Source: Chloroflexi bacterium HGW-Chloroflexi-6
GTDB lineage: Bacteria > Chloroflexota > Anaerolineae > Anaerolineales > Villigracilaceae
NCBI GenBank assembly: GCA_002840685.1
Contig: PHBU01000010.1
Location: 62,001 to 126,000, forward strand
Length of the DNA stretch: 64,000 nucleotides
Direction of reading: 5' to 3'
Below the pieces are notes generated by a model, which did not search any database, was not told the DNA's origin, and worked only from the letters and a program-made list of their open reading frames with translations. Positions 18,045 to 26,679 of the stretch are shown here, one piece after another. The translations under genes and the position numbers were made by a program. Position 1 is the stretch's first letter, and the number at the start of each line of letters is the position of its first letter.

Positions 18045-18881
18045 ATGTGGGATACCCTGATCGTCACCCCAATGACCAATATCTTGCTCTTGATCTACGC
18101 CTTTGTTGGCAATTTTGGTATTGCCATCATCCTCTTCACCATCCTGATCAAGGCAGCTACCCATCCTTTAATGGCATCACAGATCAAATCCAGCGCGAAA
18201 ATGCAGGAGTTGATGCAGTCTGAAGACTGGTTGAAAATCCAGGCCAAGTATAAAGACGATAAAGAAAAGTTGGCCCAGGAACAGATGCGCGTTTATAAAG
18301 AGCAGGGTGTCAACCCGCTTGGCTCGTGCCTGCCGACCATGATCCAGTTGCCCGTTATTTTCGGCCTGTACCAGTCCATTAATCGTGTGATGGGCGCATC
18401 GCCCGTGCAATTGATTGATCTCGTTCGCAGCATTACCCACCCCTGGTGGTCATGGATGGGAGATGTGATTCCGGCGGCCTCCCTGAACGCGCTCCTGCCA
18501 ATCAACAATCAATTCCTGTGGATGAACCTCGGCCAGCCTGAGCGCATCCTGGCAGATATTTTGCCGTTTGGCGGGCTGCCCACCCTGGCGATCATCGTTG
18601 GCCTGACCACTTTTATTCAAACCAAGTTGACCGTGATGCCCTCGGCCAGTCCCAACGATCAATCTGCCCAGATGACCCAGATGATGGGTATTTACATGCC
18701 GCTCATGCTCTTCTGGTTCTCGCTGAATTTTGCCTCCGGTCTGGCAGTTTATTTCATCGCCAGTAACCTGGCGGGTATTGCGCAGTATGCTGCGCTGGGT
18801 AAGGTCAACTGGGGCAACCTTTTCAAGTTTGGCTCCCAGCCTGCGACTGTGCCTGCTGCTAAATCCAAATCCAAGAAATAG
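18045..18881 (+). CDS. yidC: Membrane protein insertase YidC/Oxa1
   Basis: 278 residues. Inserts and folds membrane proteins, alone or with SecYEG. The core five-helix Oxa1 unit is present: GIAIILFTILIKAATHPL, then a cytoplasmic helical hairpin (KMQELMQ to VNPLGSCLPTMIQLP), then PVIFGLYQSI and later helices. It has no signal peptide, no lipobox and no large periplasmic domain, fitting a monoderm-type insertase. The positive charge in the hydrophilic groove, usually Arg, seems to be the Lys in LIKAATHPL. The C-terminus ends in a Lys-rich tail (KSKSKK). AGGAG at 18033-18037 serves the ATG. Ten bases separate it from jag. Confidence 0.95.
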   Translation: MWDTLIVTPMTNILLLIYAFVGNFGIAIILFTILIKAATHPLMASQIKSSAKMQELMQSEDWLKIQAKYKDDKEKLAQEQMRVYKEQGVNPLGSCLPTMIQLPVIFGLYQSINRVMGASPVQLIDLVRSITHPWWSWMGDVIPAASLNALLPINNQFLWMNLGQPERILADILPFGGLPTLAIIVGLTTFIQTKLTVMPSASPNDQSAQMTQMMGIYMPLMLFWFSLNFASGLAVYFIASNLAGIAQYAALGKVNWGNLFKFGSQPATVPAAKSKSKK

Positions 18882-18890
18882 GGGAGACCC

Positions 18891-19610
18891 ATGGAACGAA
18901 CTACACTCGAAGTGATTGCCCCCTCGGTTGAAGAAGCGCTGGCGCGCGGTCTTGAACAACTTGCAGTACCGCAAGAAATGGTGGATGTGGAAGTCCTGGA
19001 TGAAGGCACCCGTGGATTTTTGGGGTTTGGCGCGCGCCAGGTGCGTGTTCGCCTGACCATCAAATCTGTGGATGCGCCTGATGGGCCGCGCACCACCTCC
19101 GCGCCGGAGTCTGCCAGCCAACCCGTGGCGGACAGCGGCGATCCGTTGCTTGATTTCAGCGCCCAAAATGCCCGCGAATTGCTCGCCAAGATGAAACTGC
19201 CAGCCAGGGTCTCCGCAAAGTATGGCGAACCCGACGAAAGCGGCGATACTCCCATCCTGGTTGACATCCGCGGCGATGATCTCTCGATCCTGATTGGGCG
19301 GCGTGCCGAAACCCTGAATGCTTTGCAGTATATTTTGGGGTTGATCGTCAGCAAGGAAGCCCAGCATTGGGTGCAGGTGGTTGTGGACGTGGAAGGCTAC
19401 CGTGCCCGTCGCGAAAAACAACTGCGCCAGCTGGCCCGCCGCATGGCCGACCAGGCCATCCGCACCGGAAAACGCCAGATCCTCGAGCCGATGTCTTCTG
19501 CGGAACGGCGCATCATCCATCTTGAGCTTCGTGGTCATCCCGATGTTACCAGCGAAAGCATTGGCGAAGACCCGGCCCGCAAAGTCAGTATCCTGCTCAA
19601 AAACAAATAA
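18891..19610 (+). CDS. khpB: RNA-binding protein KhpB/Jag
   Basis: 239 residues. Three parts: Jag-N (1-55, with VEVLDEGTRGFLGFGARQ), a KH domain with the GxxG loop in LIGRRAETLNALQ (134-146), and an R3H domain with SSAERRIIH (202-210) and a C-terminal beta segment. A short Pro/Ser-rich linker joins Jag-N to KH. The protein binds RNA with KhpA and affects cell division and envelope growth in Gram-positive bacteria; its partner is not in this window. It is the last gene of the rpmH-yidC cluster and is followed six bases later by a strong terminator. Confidence 0.93.
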   Translation: MERTTLEVIAPSVEEALARGLEQLAVPQEMVDVEVLDEGTRGFLGFGARQVRVRLTIKSVDAPDGPRTTSAPESASQPVADSGDPLLDFSAQNARELLAKMKLPARVSAKYGEPDESGDTPILVDIRGDDLSILIGRRAETLNALQYILGLIVSKEAQHWVQVVVDVEGYRARREKQLRQLARRMADQAIRTGKRQILEPMSSAERRIIHLELRGHPDVTSESIGEDPARKVSILLKNK

Positions 19611-19615
19611 GCCAG

Positions 19616-19649
19616 AATGTGCAAGGTTCAAAACCTTGCACATTTTTTT
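19616..19649 (+). terminator. Rho-independent terminator after khpB
   Basis: A perfect 13-base-pair stem (19616-19628 with 19632-19644), a three-base loop and a run of seven T. Ends the rpmH-khpB cluster. Confidence 0.9.
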
Positions 19650-19653
19650 GTTA

Positions 19654-19686
19654 AGAGAGACGAAGCCCGACGGGCATTGTCTCTCT
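19654..19686 (+). terminator. Second hairpin downstream of khpB
   Basis: AGAGAGAC (19654-19661) pairs with GTCTCTCT (19679-19686), with an inner GCCC/GGGC stem, followed by AATTTTAAT. It may back up the first terminator. The stretch from here to 19850 holds no gene that I can support. Confidence 0.5.
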
Positions 19687-19871
19687 AATTTTAATAATGC
19701 CCATTCTTGGTGCGAACTTATGGGCGGACCGCAGCTGATTGTTAGCGGGCTGATAGGCGAACACCGCTCCTGTTTGTTATGATCGTGAAGAAAAATACAA
19801 CCACACGTGATTTTCTGCGTAAGACTATGTGATTTTGCGTTTTATACTTTTAAATGGGCAAGGTGCAACCA

Positions 19872-21014
19872 ATGGCTTCATTTTCTTTGTTTAAATCATC
19901 TGATGCAACAACCCGTCCGGCTGAAGGCCGCCCGATCGTTGAACTTCGTGGGGTGGATAAAGCCTACAAAACAGCCGTGGGCGATTACCCGGTCTTGAAG
20001 GCTATCGATCTGACGATGAATGCCGGGGAATTCGTCAGCATTATTGGTAAGTCGGGCAGCGGCAAAACAACTCTCTTGAATATGATCACAGGCATTGACC
20101 GGCCTTCAGCCGGGGAGGTTTGGGTTAACGACACCGCCTTGCACACAATGAGCGAAGGCCAAATGGCGCGCTGGCGCGGCCGCAACATGGGAATTGTCTT
20201 CCAGTTTTTTCAGCTTTTGCCGATGCTTTCAGTTTACGAGAATATTTTGCTGGCCATGGATTTTGCCGGGAAAATCCCGGGTGGGGAACGCAAACAGCGC
20301 GCCATCCACTTGCTTGACCTGGTCGGGCTAGCCGAACACGCTTATAAACTGCCATCTGCTCTCTCAGGTGGACAGCAACAGCGCGTAGCCATTGCGCGCG
20401 CCTTAGCGAATGACCCGCCTGTGCTGATCGCAGACGAACCAACCGGTAATCTTGATTCGAAAACGGCTGAATCTGTTTTTGAACTGTTCGACGAATTGGC
20501 TTCCCAGGGCAAGACCATCATCATCGTTACGCACGACAGCAGTCTGGCCAAGCGCACTCACCGCACGGCCCTGATTACAGATGGTGAGATTGCCAACGAA
20601 TATGTGGCGCGCGCCCTGCCAGTGCTGACCGGCGAGCAGCTTATCCGCGTCTCGCGCACAGCTGTGCGCCAAACCTATGAGCCGGGCACAATGATCTTCC
20701 GCCAGGGCAGCGCCTGTAAGGATTTTTATGTGGTTGCCAGCGGCAAGGTTGAAATCATTTTGCAGCGCGAAAATGCTTCAGATGTTGTCGTGGCCCAACT
20801 GGGACCGGGCCAATATTTTGGTGAAATGCAACTGCTCTACGGGCGGGGCCGCTCGGCCTCGGCCCGCGCCAGCGAATTTGCGCCGGCCGAAGTTTATTCG
20901 GTCGATTTTCAGACCCTGTCTGAAGTCTTGGGCGAATCTGAGAGCCTGCGAGAATCAATGACCAAAACAGCCGATGAACGCATGGCCCAAAATCGCACCA
21001 TGCTCGGAGATTGA
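19872..21014 (+). CDS. ABC exporter ATPase (LolD/MacB type) fused to a cyclic-nucleotide-binding domain
   Basis: 380 residues. The ATPase comes first: Walker [10 protein letters not shown] (about 59-67), signature LSGGQQQR (164-171), Walker [13 protein letters not shown] (184-195) and the H-loop VTHDSS. It is followed by a cNMP-binding fold (about 262-375) with [22 protein letters not shown] and the phosphate-binding cassette [18 protein letters not shown]. The cassette keeps FGE and an Arg, so a nucleotide could bind, but fit is unproven. It pairs with the FtsX-type permease that follows three bases later. The open frame reaches ATG 19854, but AAGGTG at 19860-19865 lies six bases before ATG 19872. 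A TATACT at 19843-19848 is five bases before 19854, so a leaderless start there is the alternative. Confidence 0.88.
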   Translation: MASFSLFKSSDATTRPAEGRPIVELRGVDKAYKTAVGDYPVLKAIDLTMNAGEFVSIIGKSGSGKTTLLNMITGIDRPSAGEVWVNDTALHTMSEGQMARWRGRNMGIVFQFFQLLPMLSVYENILLAMDFAGKIPGGERKQRAIHLLDLVGLAEHAYKLPSALSGGQQQRVAIARALANDPPVLIADEPTGNLDSKTAESVFELFDELASQGKTIIIVTHDSSLAKRTHRTALITDGEIANEYVARALPVLTGEQLIRVSRTAVRQTYEPGTMIFRQGSACKDFYVVASGKVEIILQRENASDVVVAQLGPGQYFGEMQLLYGRGRSASARASEFAPAEVYSVDFQTLSEVLGESESLRESMTKTADERMAQNRTMLGD

Positions 21015-21016
21015 TC

Positions 21017-23413
21017 ATGATCTATACCCGCTGGCGCAAAGTTTGGGCTGATTTTTGGGGAAACAAAACCCGCACCTTTTTGATGATCCTGACCATCCTG
21101 GTTGGCGTTTTTTCAGTTGGTCTGGTCAACAACATGGCGCGTATGATGAATCGCGACATGGACGCCGATTTCCTTTCCGCAAACCCCTCCGAAGCCAAGA
21201 TTTATGCATATCCACTCAACGAATCCTGGGTGCGTTCCCTGCGCGATATCGAGGGCGTGGGTGATCTGGAAGGGCGTTATTCCTTGAACGGGAGTTGGAA
21301 CAAGGCCGAAGGTCAGTCTATCACCATTCAGTTTGTCTCGGTCAAATCCGTTTTTGATCAGAGCGTGGATATATTGAAACCTGCCGACTTGGCGACCGGG
21401 GTTTTTCCGGAGCTTGGCCTGCACGATGTTGTTTTTGACCGCTCCGCCTCCACCCTTGGCCTGGAACCGGGCGATGTGATCGAGATCGAACTCCCCGGCG
21501 GCGAGGTGAGAGAACTCCGATTTACCGGCTATGTTCACGATGCGACATCTTTCCCGTATGCGATGTCCACTGCCGTTTCTGCTTATATTACTCCCAAGAC
21601 TGCTGAGTGGATGGGTGCGGAACCGGGCGTTTACAATCAGCTTCTGGTCAGTGTGGCAGAAAACCCAACCGACCGCGACCATGTCTCGCAGGTGGTCACC
21701 CGTATTACTGATCGTTTCGAGAAGGATGATCTCTGGCTGAATGGTGTTTTTATGTACAATCCCGGGCATCATTTTGCCTGGGAGATCACTCAGGGCGTTG
21801 TCTTTATCATGTCCCTGTTCGGTTGGATGTCGGTCGTTCTGAGCGGATTCCTGATCGTCAACACCATCGTGGCCCTGATGTCGCAGCATACCCGTCAGAT
21901 TGGCATTCTGAAGGCGATTGGGGCCGATGCCGGCCAGATTTTTCCGATGTACCTGGTTTTGATTCTGAGCTTTGGCGCCCTGGCATTCGCCATTTCCACG
22001 CCGCTTTCGTTTTTGGCTGCGCGCAAATTTCTGGAATTCATGGCGATTTTTTTGAATTTTGACCTGACCTCATCGAACTTGTTTCCAGACGTGGTATGGT
22101 TGCAGGCGGCCGTGGCTTTGCTCACTCCGCTTGTCGCTGCGATCATCCCGCTATTTAATGGGCTGCGAGTCTCGGTGCGCGAGGCCCTTGGCAGTTACGG
22201 CCTGGGAGGTGGCTCTCAGAATCCAACCAGCACGGCTGAGTCACGGCTGGAATTTATTCCGCGCCAGGTGCTGGTTTCGCTTCGCAATGCTTTCCGTCGC
22301 AAGGCGCGCGTTTCGCTGACCATTTTTACCCTGGTGTTGGCTGGCGCGATCTTTATTGCGGTCTTCAACCTGTGGGCCAGCTTCGATCATGTTATGGCCG
22401 AAATTCAGGGTTACTTTCTGGCCGATATTAATGTTTCTTTTACCGGGAATTATCCGTTTAACACGGTCAATAAAATTGCCAGCGCTGTGCCTGGCGTGGA
22501 GCGCACGGAAGGCTGGCTGGTTTACAACGGCAAAATCCTCTCCCCGGATGGCGAGCAGGAAGACGGGATCGCTTTTGTGGCCCCGCCCTCCGATTCAACG
22601 CTCATCCAGCCTTCCCTGGTCGAGGGGCGCTGGATCCTGCCCGGCGACAAAAACGTGATCGTGATCGGCAATCAGTTGCTGGCCATCCGGCCCGACCTGA
22701 AGGTGGGTGATTGGGTGACGATCAAGGTTGATGAGAAAAAGATTCGCTGGCAGATCATCGGCATTTATCGCATGCCCGGCAATGTTGTTCCGCCCCTGGT
22801 GTATACCAGCTATGAGTATTTGAGCTACCAAGTGGGCATGACCGGCCAGGTTTATGAATTGCGCGTCATCACTTATGATAAAGATTCCTGGTCGCAGGAT
22901 CAGATCTCAACCGAGTTGCAGAAACAGTTCAAGCAGCGCGGCGTTGGCATCAGTTATGTTCAGACGGCGGGCCAGTGGTATCAATCTCAAAAAAGCCAGA
23001 CAGATGTTCTGGTTTATAACATGCTTGTCATGGCCGGGCTGATCGCAGTCGTAGGCGGATTGGGCCTGACCGGCACCATGAGCCTGAATGTCATGGAGCG
23101 CACCCGCGAAATTGGCGTCATGCGCGCGATTGGCGCTGCCGATGGTGATATTCAGCGGATTGTGGTTACCGAGGGGCTGGTGATCGGGTTTGTCAGTTGG
23201 GCGTTTGGGGTGATTTTGTCCTTGCCGATCACTTATGTTTTGATCTATGGCGTCGGCATGGCGGTTTTCAAAGCCCCGCTGACGGTTGTCTTCGGTTGGG
23301 CGGGCACTTTTGCCTGGCTGGCGTGCATGCTGGTTATCGCGGCGGTTGCCAGTGCTGTTCCGGCCTGGCGCGCCTCGCAGTTGACCGTCCGCGATACCTT
23401 GGTGTATGAATGA
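21017..23413 (+). CDS. ABC transporter permease with two FtsX/MacB-type modules
   Basis: 798 residues. An N-terminal membrane helix, a periplasmic MacB-like core domain, three membrane helices (about 260-375, with MSQHTRQIGILKAIGADAGQ), then a second copy of the same plan: a helix near 430-450, a periplasmic domain, and three C-terminal helices with MERTREIGVMRAIGAADGDI and a final WRASQLTVRDTLVYE. The paired (Q/E)IG(I/V)(L/M)(K/R)AIGA motifs are the cytoplasmic coupling helices that contact the ATPase. The substrate is unknown; family members export lipoproteins, peptides or drugs, or regulate cell-wall enzymes. Start ATG 21017 has CGGAGA six bases upstream; a TTG at 21011 is also in frame. 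Confidence 0.9.
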   Translation: MIYTRWRKVWADFWGNKTRTFLMILTILVGVFSVGLVNNMARMMNRDMDADFLSANPSEAKIYAYPLNESWVRSLRDIEGVGDLEGRYSLNGSWNKAEGQSITIQFVSVKSVFDQSVDILKPADLATGVFPELGLHDVVFDRSASTLGLEPGDVIEIELPGGEVRELRFTGYVHDATSFPYAMSTAVSAYITPKTAEWMGAEPGVYNQLLVSVAENPTDRDHVSQVVTRITDRFEKDDLWLNGVFMYNPGHHFAWEITQGVVFIMSLFGWMSVVLSGFLIVNTIVALMSQHTRQIGILKAIGADAGQIFPMYLVLILSFGALAFAISTPLSFLAARKFLEFMAIFLNFDLTSSNLFPDVVWLQAAVALLTPLVAAIIPLFNGLRVSVREALGSYGLGGGSQNPTSTAESRLEFIPRQVLVSLRNAFRRKARVSLTIFTLVLAGAIFIAVFNLWASFDHVMAEIQGYFLADINVSFTGNYPFNTVNKIASAVPGVERTEGWLVYNGKILSPDGEQEDGIAFVAPPSDSTLIQPSLVEGRWILPGDKNVIVIGNQLLAIRPDLKVGDWVTIKVDEKKIRWQIIGIYRMPGNVVPPLVYTSYEYLSYQVGMTGQVYELRVITYDKDSWSQDQISTELQKQFKQRGVGISYVQTAGQWYQSQKSQTDVLVYNMLVMAGLIAVVGGLGLTGTMSLNVMERTREIGVMRAIGAADGDIQRIVVTEGLVIGFVSWAFGVILSLPITYVLIYGVGMAVFKAPLTVVFGWAGTFAWLACMLVIAAVASAVPAWRASQLTVRDTLVYE

Positions 23414-23425
23414 TTTTCCCTGAAC

Positions 23426-24316
23426 TCAGGGCAAAAACCGCTTCATCATGTTGATAAAAGTTTCGCTGGCGCTCAGCCCCGGGCCGTCGCGTCCAACGTA
23501 GAGCAGGTCGCGCGCGGTATCGTATTGAGTGCCGCCGTTGATGCCAACGATCCAGGTCAGGTTTGCGCGGCGCAATTGTTTGCCTTCGTTGATCATTTGC
23601 CCCTCCGGCAGGATGAGCGTGATCGGGCGCAGGTCGATGGCGGCTTCGATTTTGACAAGGCTGTCATTGACTTCAAGATAGATGGCGCGCGGGGAAACTC
23701 TTTCCATCTCGCCCAGATTGCGATGGTTGTCGGTGTGACTGGCGATCTCCCATCCCTGGTCTGACAATTCTTTGAGCTTTGCAACCGTTTCAGGGTAAGC
23801 GTACTCATCTTCCGTGACGATCCCCAATACCGCCGGGTAACCGGCTTCCTGCAAGAGGGCAATCATTTCTATAACGCTTTCGTGCATCGGGTAACGCAGG
23901 TAGATGTCATCGATGGTGATAATGAAGAGTTTCCCCTGCTCTGTGGCGGTAATGGCGGGGTTTTGTTGAATATCGCGATAGGTGATGACGCGCAGGTTAC
24001 TTTCTTTGAGGATCGCGATCATCTCTCGCAGAAATTGCACCGCATCGAATTTTGCGTTGCTGCGGTGCAGCATCAAGGTTGGCGGAGTCTGACGCACCGA
24101 CGGCAGGGCTGTTGGGCTGAGTGTGGCGGTGGGAATGTTTGTGCTTGTTGCAATGGGGGTTAATGTGCTGGTGGATGCCGGCGCAGGCCGGGCTGTTTCT
24201 GTTGCGGGCAGTGTGGTGGGTGTTTCTGCGACAACAGAGATTGGTTGTCCCTGGCAGGCCAATAAACTGAAGCACAGGCCAAGAATTAGCAAATGTTTGA
24301 CAAACTTTTTCTGCAT
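23426..24316 (-). CDS. Polysaccharide deacetylase (NodB-like) lipoprotein
   Basis: 296 residues from ATG 24316. The N-terminus MQKKFVKHLLILGLCFSLLAC is a lipoprotein signal with the lipidated Cys at about residue 21, followed by a long Thr/Pro/Ala-rich linker (about 25-75) that would hold the enzyme away from the membrane. The NodB part has TIDDI where the family usually has TFDDG, and SHTDNH for the metal-binding H(S/T)xxxH motif, so both metal and catalytic Asp positions are kept. Probable job: removal of acetyl groups from a surface glycan. An in-frame ATG at 24352 would add 12 residues and spoil the signal peptide, so I reject it. It converges with the ABC permease gene. Confidence 0.85.
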   Translation of the reverse strand: MQKKFVKHLLILGLCFSLLACQGQPISVVAETPTTLPATETARPAPASTSTLTPIATSTNIPTATLSPTALPSVRQTPPTLMLHRSNAKFDAVQFLREMIAILKESNLRVITYRDIQQNPAITATEQGKLFIITIDDIYLRYPMHESVIEMIALLQEAGYPAVLGIVTEDEYAYPETVAKLKELSDQGWEIASHTDNHRNLGEMERVSPRAIYLEVNDSLVKIEAAIDLRPITLILPEGQMINEGKQLRRANLTWIVGINGGTQYDTARDLLYVGRDGPGLSASETFINMMKRFLP

Positions 24317-24323
24317 TGTAAAT

Positions 24324-24857
24324 TTACTTAACGCCCCGGCTGTTATGCTCAAATTCCATCAGGATTTTCAAGATATAAGCAGTTGCGCGCAGGCTGAGAT
24401 AGATCATAATTGCGCCCAAAACTGATATGGCGAATGCTACGATCGCTGCAATAACGCCCAGCAGCAATATCCCTATATTGAACGTGTTGAGCATATTGTT
24501 AATGAGATCCAAGAACAGGAGCATGCTCCAGGCGGGGATAACGATCAAGGAAGCTATCGAGGCTAATTCCAGCCACTTGATGATTCTAAATACCGCTTCT
24601 GTTTTGTAGAAAACCGGGCCGTCTTGTTCATCCTCGGTATTTGGATCAGATTCTTCCTTAGGCTCCTGGTCGTGGCTTAAAATCGCCTGGTTTTGGGCCG
24701 GGACCTCCATTTCGCGTTCGAGCAAAAGCTGCTCGATAAGTTCAAATGTGAGTTCGGACCATTCTGCCTGATCGTTGGAAACCCAAATTTCGAGCAATTC
24801 ATCTGTGGTTTTCTGGTTGAGATTGCTGTAGATTTGATTGCGCACAGAATCACTCAT
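24324..24857 (-). CDS. Hypothetical membrane protein, two C-terminal membrane helices
   Basis: 177 residues, family not recognised. Residues 1-50 are a predicted helical soluble part with TTDELLEIWVSND and ELTFELIEQLLLEREME, a pattern often seen in short proteins that couple a membrane anchor to a helical recruiting segment. Residues 55-85 are acidic and disordered. Two membrane helices follow (about 96-118 and 128-155), then a short basic tail. It overlaps the gene upstream by eight bases (ATGAGTGA), so the two are translated together. Base composition is more AT-rich than the neighbours. No function can be given. Confidence 0.7.
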   Translation of the reverse strand: MSDSVRNQIYSNLNQKTTDELLEIWVSNDQAEWSELTFELIEQLLLEREMEVPAQNQAILSHDQEPKEESDPNTEDEQDGPVFYKTEAVFRIIKWLELASIASLIVIPAWSMLLFLDLINNMLNTFNIGILLLGVIAAIVAFAISVLGAIMIYLSLRATAYILKILMEFEHNSRGVK

Positions 24858-25203
24858 TTTGAGCTTCTTCTTTGAGTAATTTGTAGTTCAGGTCAGTTTC
24901 AATGAGCATGTACAGGCCGAGCGACACCGCCTGCAAAGTTAGGAATCCGGTAAACCCTGACAAGATTTGAGTGGCAATATTTATCACGATCCTGATGGCT
25001 GTGTTGAAATCGCCGAACAGGTCAAGATAGTTTTCTGGGACTCTCAGCGTTCCAAGGATTGAGCTTTGTGTTGCCTGGTTAAATGCCTGGGGTAATACAA
25101 GCAACGCCGCTATTCCAAATACAACCAGCCATGGCCAGGATAACCAATTGGCAAACAATGCGACTCGCGCCATAATCTTGTGCTTTGGGTTTTGCCCGCT
25201 CAT
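24850..25203 (-). CDS. Hypothetical membrane protein
   Basis: 117 residues, family not recognised. One membrane helix near 16-38 (SWPWLVVFGIAALLVLP) and one near 72-102 (IVINIATQILSGFTGF and onward), with a charged C-terminus LLKEEAQNE. Its start is supported by GGAGGG three bases before ATG. It overlaps the next gene by eight bases, and the pair probably forms a small membrane complex; this is inference. AT-rich compared with scpA next door. Confidence 0.7.
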   Translation of the reverse strand: MSGQNPKHKIMARVALFANWLSWPWLVVFGIAALLVLPQAFNQATQSSILGTLRVPENYLDLFGDFNTAIRIVINIATQILSGFTGFLTLQAVSLGLYMLIETDLNYKLLKEEAQNE

Positions 25204-25230
25204 AGTCCCTCCAGGAAAAGCATTGGCTTG

Positions 25231-26004
25231 CTATTCAAATTCCAGTTCGAATTCTTCGTCCTGATTCCAATCGTCGCGTTGGATCTCGATATCCCCGAAT
25301 AAGCTGTCCTGGCGGGCGGCGACCCGGTAGCGCTTGATCAGCTCGAGCATGGCCAGGAAGGTCACGACCACCTCAAGCCGGGTTTTGGCGGAACCGATCA
25401 ATTCTCTGAACGAGGCCTGTTCGCCTTTGCTCAAGCGTTCGGCGATAAAGGCAATTTTCTCGCGGATGGTCACCCTGGGGGCCGAGATGACTGTCCCCAG
25501 GGCTTGTTTTTCTTTTTCGTTCTGGAAGATGTTTTCGGCGGCGCGCAGCAGATCTTCGAGCGTGATGTCGCTCAGGTCCAGTCGGCCTTCGATCTTGGGT
25601 GGGGGAGCCAGGCGCAGGTAAGTGTGCAGTCCGGCTTTTTCACGTTCTTCCATCCAGTTGGCAACTTGCTTGAACTGCTTGTAGATGCGCAGTTGGCGGG
25701 CCAGGTTTTCGGCGGGGTCTTCCTCCCCGACCTCGCGCGTTGGCGGGCGTGGCAGCAGCGCTTCAGACTTAATCTGGATCAGTTTGGCGGCGATCACCAG
25801 GAAGGCGGAGATTTCCTCCGCTTTGGCTTCTTGCAGGGCGCGGATGTATTTGAGATACTGGTCGGTGACCATCGCCAGTGAAACGGCCGTAATATCGAGC
25901 TCGGCCCGTTCGATCAACTGCAAAAGCAGGTCGAGCGGCCCTTCATAAACAGGAATCTGTACGGTGTAGTTGCCGGTTTGGTGGCTGGCGATGTTTAAAT
26001 CCAT
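25231..26004 (-). CDS. scpA: Segregation and condensation protein A
   Basis: 257 residues. Kleisin subunit of the SMC-ScpA-ScpB condensin. The N-terminal signature [22 protein letters not shown] and [31 protein letters not shown] match the SMC-neck-binding region; the C-terminal winged helix ends with [29 protein letters not shown]. An acidic tail ([14 protein letters not shown]) closes the protein. ScpB is not adjacent in this window, whereas scpA-scpB pairs are common. A TATAAT box nine bases before the start predicts a leaderless or almost leaderless message. Confidence 0.95.
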   Translation of the reverse strand: MDLNIASHQTGNYTVQIPVYEGPLDLLLQLIERAELDITAVSLAMVTDQYLKYIRALQEAKAEEISAFLVIAAKLIQIKSEALLPRPPTREVGEEDPAENLARQLRIYKQFKQVANWMEEREKAGLHTYLRLAPPPKIEGRLDLSDITLEDLLRAAENIFQNEKEKQALGTVISAPRVTIREKIAFIAERLSKGEQASFRELIGSAKTRLEVVVTFLAMLELIKRYRVAARQDSLFGDIEIQRDDWNQDEEFELEFE

Positions 26005-26013
26005 AGCGGGCCG

Positions 26014-26019
26014 ATTATA
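26014..26019 (-). promoter_or_regulatory. scpA: -10 box (TATAAT) of scpA, nine bases before its start
   Basis: On the minus strand TATAAT ends nine bases before ATG 26004. The normal transcription start would fall within about three bases of the ATG. No Shine-Dalgarno is present. The -35 zone falls inside the palindrome at 26025-26053. Confidence 0.55.
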
Positions 26020-26024
26020 TCATT

Positions 26025-26053
26025 GTAGAGGCGGCTCGGCGGGCTGCCCCTAC
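26025..26053. repeat. 29-base imperfect palindrome between divergent scpA and moaC
   Basis: Begins GTAGAGGCGG and ends CTGCCCCTAC. It is related in length, ends and layout to the perfect palindrome at 51201-51229. It fills the space where the -35 regions of both divergent promoters should lie, so it could be an operator for both or a repeat that has landed there. Confidence 0.65.
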
Positions 26054-26055
26054 GG

Positions 26056-26061
26056 TATAAT
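26056..26061 (+). promoter_or_regulatory. moaC: -10 box (TATAAT) of moaC, seven bases before its start
   Basis: TATAAT, seven bases, then ATG 26069, with no Shine-Dalgarno. Predicts a leaderless moaC message. The context TATAATTTGGCGCATG is almost the same as that of the Nudix gene on the other strand at 51694-51708. Confidence 0.6.
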
Positions 26062-26068
26062 TTGGCGC

Positions 26069-26545
26069 ATGACCCAGCTAACCCATCTCGATGATCAGGG
26101 CCGCGCCAATATGGTGGACGTCGGCCACAAAGACGATAGCGAGCGGATTGCGATTGCGCGCGGTGAGATCGTGATGAAGCCCGAAACCCTGGCGCTTATC
26201 CGCGCCGGACAACTCAAAAAAGGGGATGTGCTGACTATTGCCAAGATCGCCGGGATACAGGCCGCCAAACGCACCTCGGAACTGATCCCGCTTTGCCACC
26301 CGATCGCGCTTACCAAAGTCGATGTGGAATTGACTCTCGACGAAGCGCTGCCCGGCGTCAGCATCAGCGCCACCGCCAAAACGGTAGGCAAGACCGGGGT
26401 CGAAATGGAAGCTCTGACCGCCGTCTCGGTCGCGGCGCTGACCGTCTACGATATGGCCAAAGCCGCCGAAAAAACCATGAAAATCCAGAATATCCGCCTG
26501 GTTGAGAAGCATGGCGGCAAAAGCGGAGATATACTGAATGAGTAG
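26069..26545 (+). CDS. moaC: Cyclic pyranopterin monophosphate synthase MoaC
   Basis: 158 residues. Converts 3',8-cyclo-7,8-dihydro-GTP (the MoaA product) into cyclic pyranopterin monophosphate in molybdenum-cofactor synthesis. Signature stretches are [34 protein letters not shown] and [20 protein letters not shown], which hold the catalytic Lys/His/Asp/Glu residues. The open frame continues upstream to 25970, but ATG 26069 gives the normal N-terminus ([11 protein letters not shown]). MoaA is not in the window; the MoaD-MoaE fusion lies 0.6 kb downstream and the molybdenum hydroxylase at 35.5-38.5 kb is a plausible user of the cofactor. Confidence 0.95.
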   Translation: MTQLTHLDDQGRANMVDVGHKDDSERIAIARGEIVMKPETLALIRAGQLKKGDVLTIAKIAGIQAAKRTSELIPLCHPIALTKVDVELTLDEALPGVSISATAKTVGKTGVEMEALTAVSVAALTVYDMAKAAEKTMKIQNIRLVEKHGGKSGDILNE

Positions 26546-26679
26546 CTTGGCTGGCGGCATGGCTCAGGGCTTGAGCGATTTTCCCGCGTCTTTGCCTTTA
26601 TGCAATATCTCGGCGCATTTTTATATTTACCAGGTGACTCGTGAACCCTGGTTGAAAAACCAAAGCAAAGGATACTTAA

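Noticed and set aside
18450..19643. Long open frame of 397 codons on the minus strand
   Set aside because: It lies fully antisense to yidC and khpB, which are certain, and its product has no family features; a shadow of G+C-biased codons.
19654..19850. Possible small RNA or tRNA between khpB and the ABC gene
   Set aside because: Apart from the hairpin I could not fold a tRNA or a known RNA; no T-loop sequence is present.
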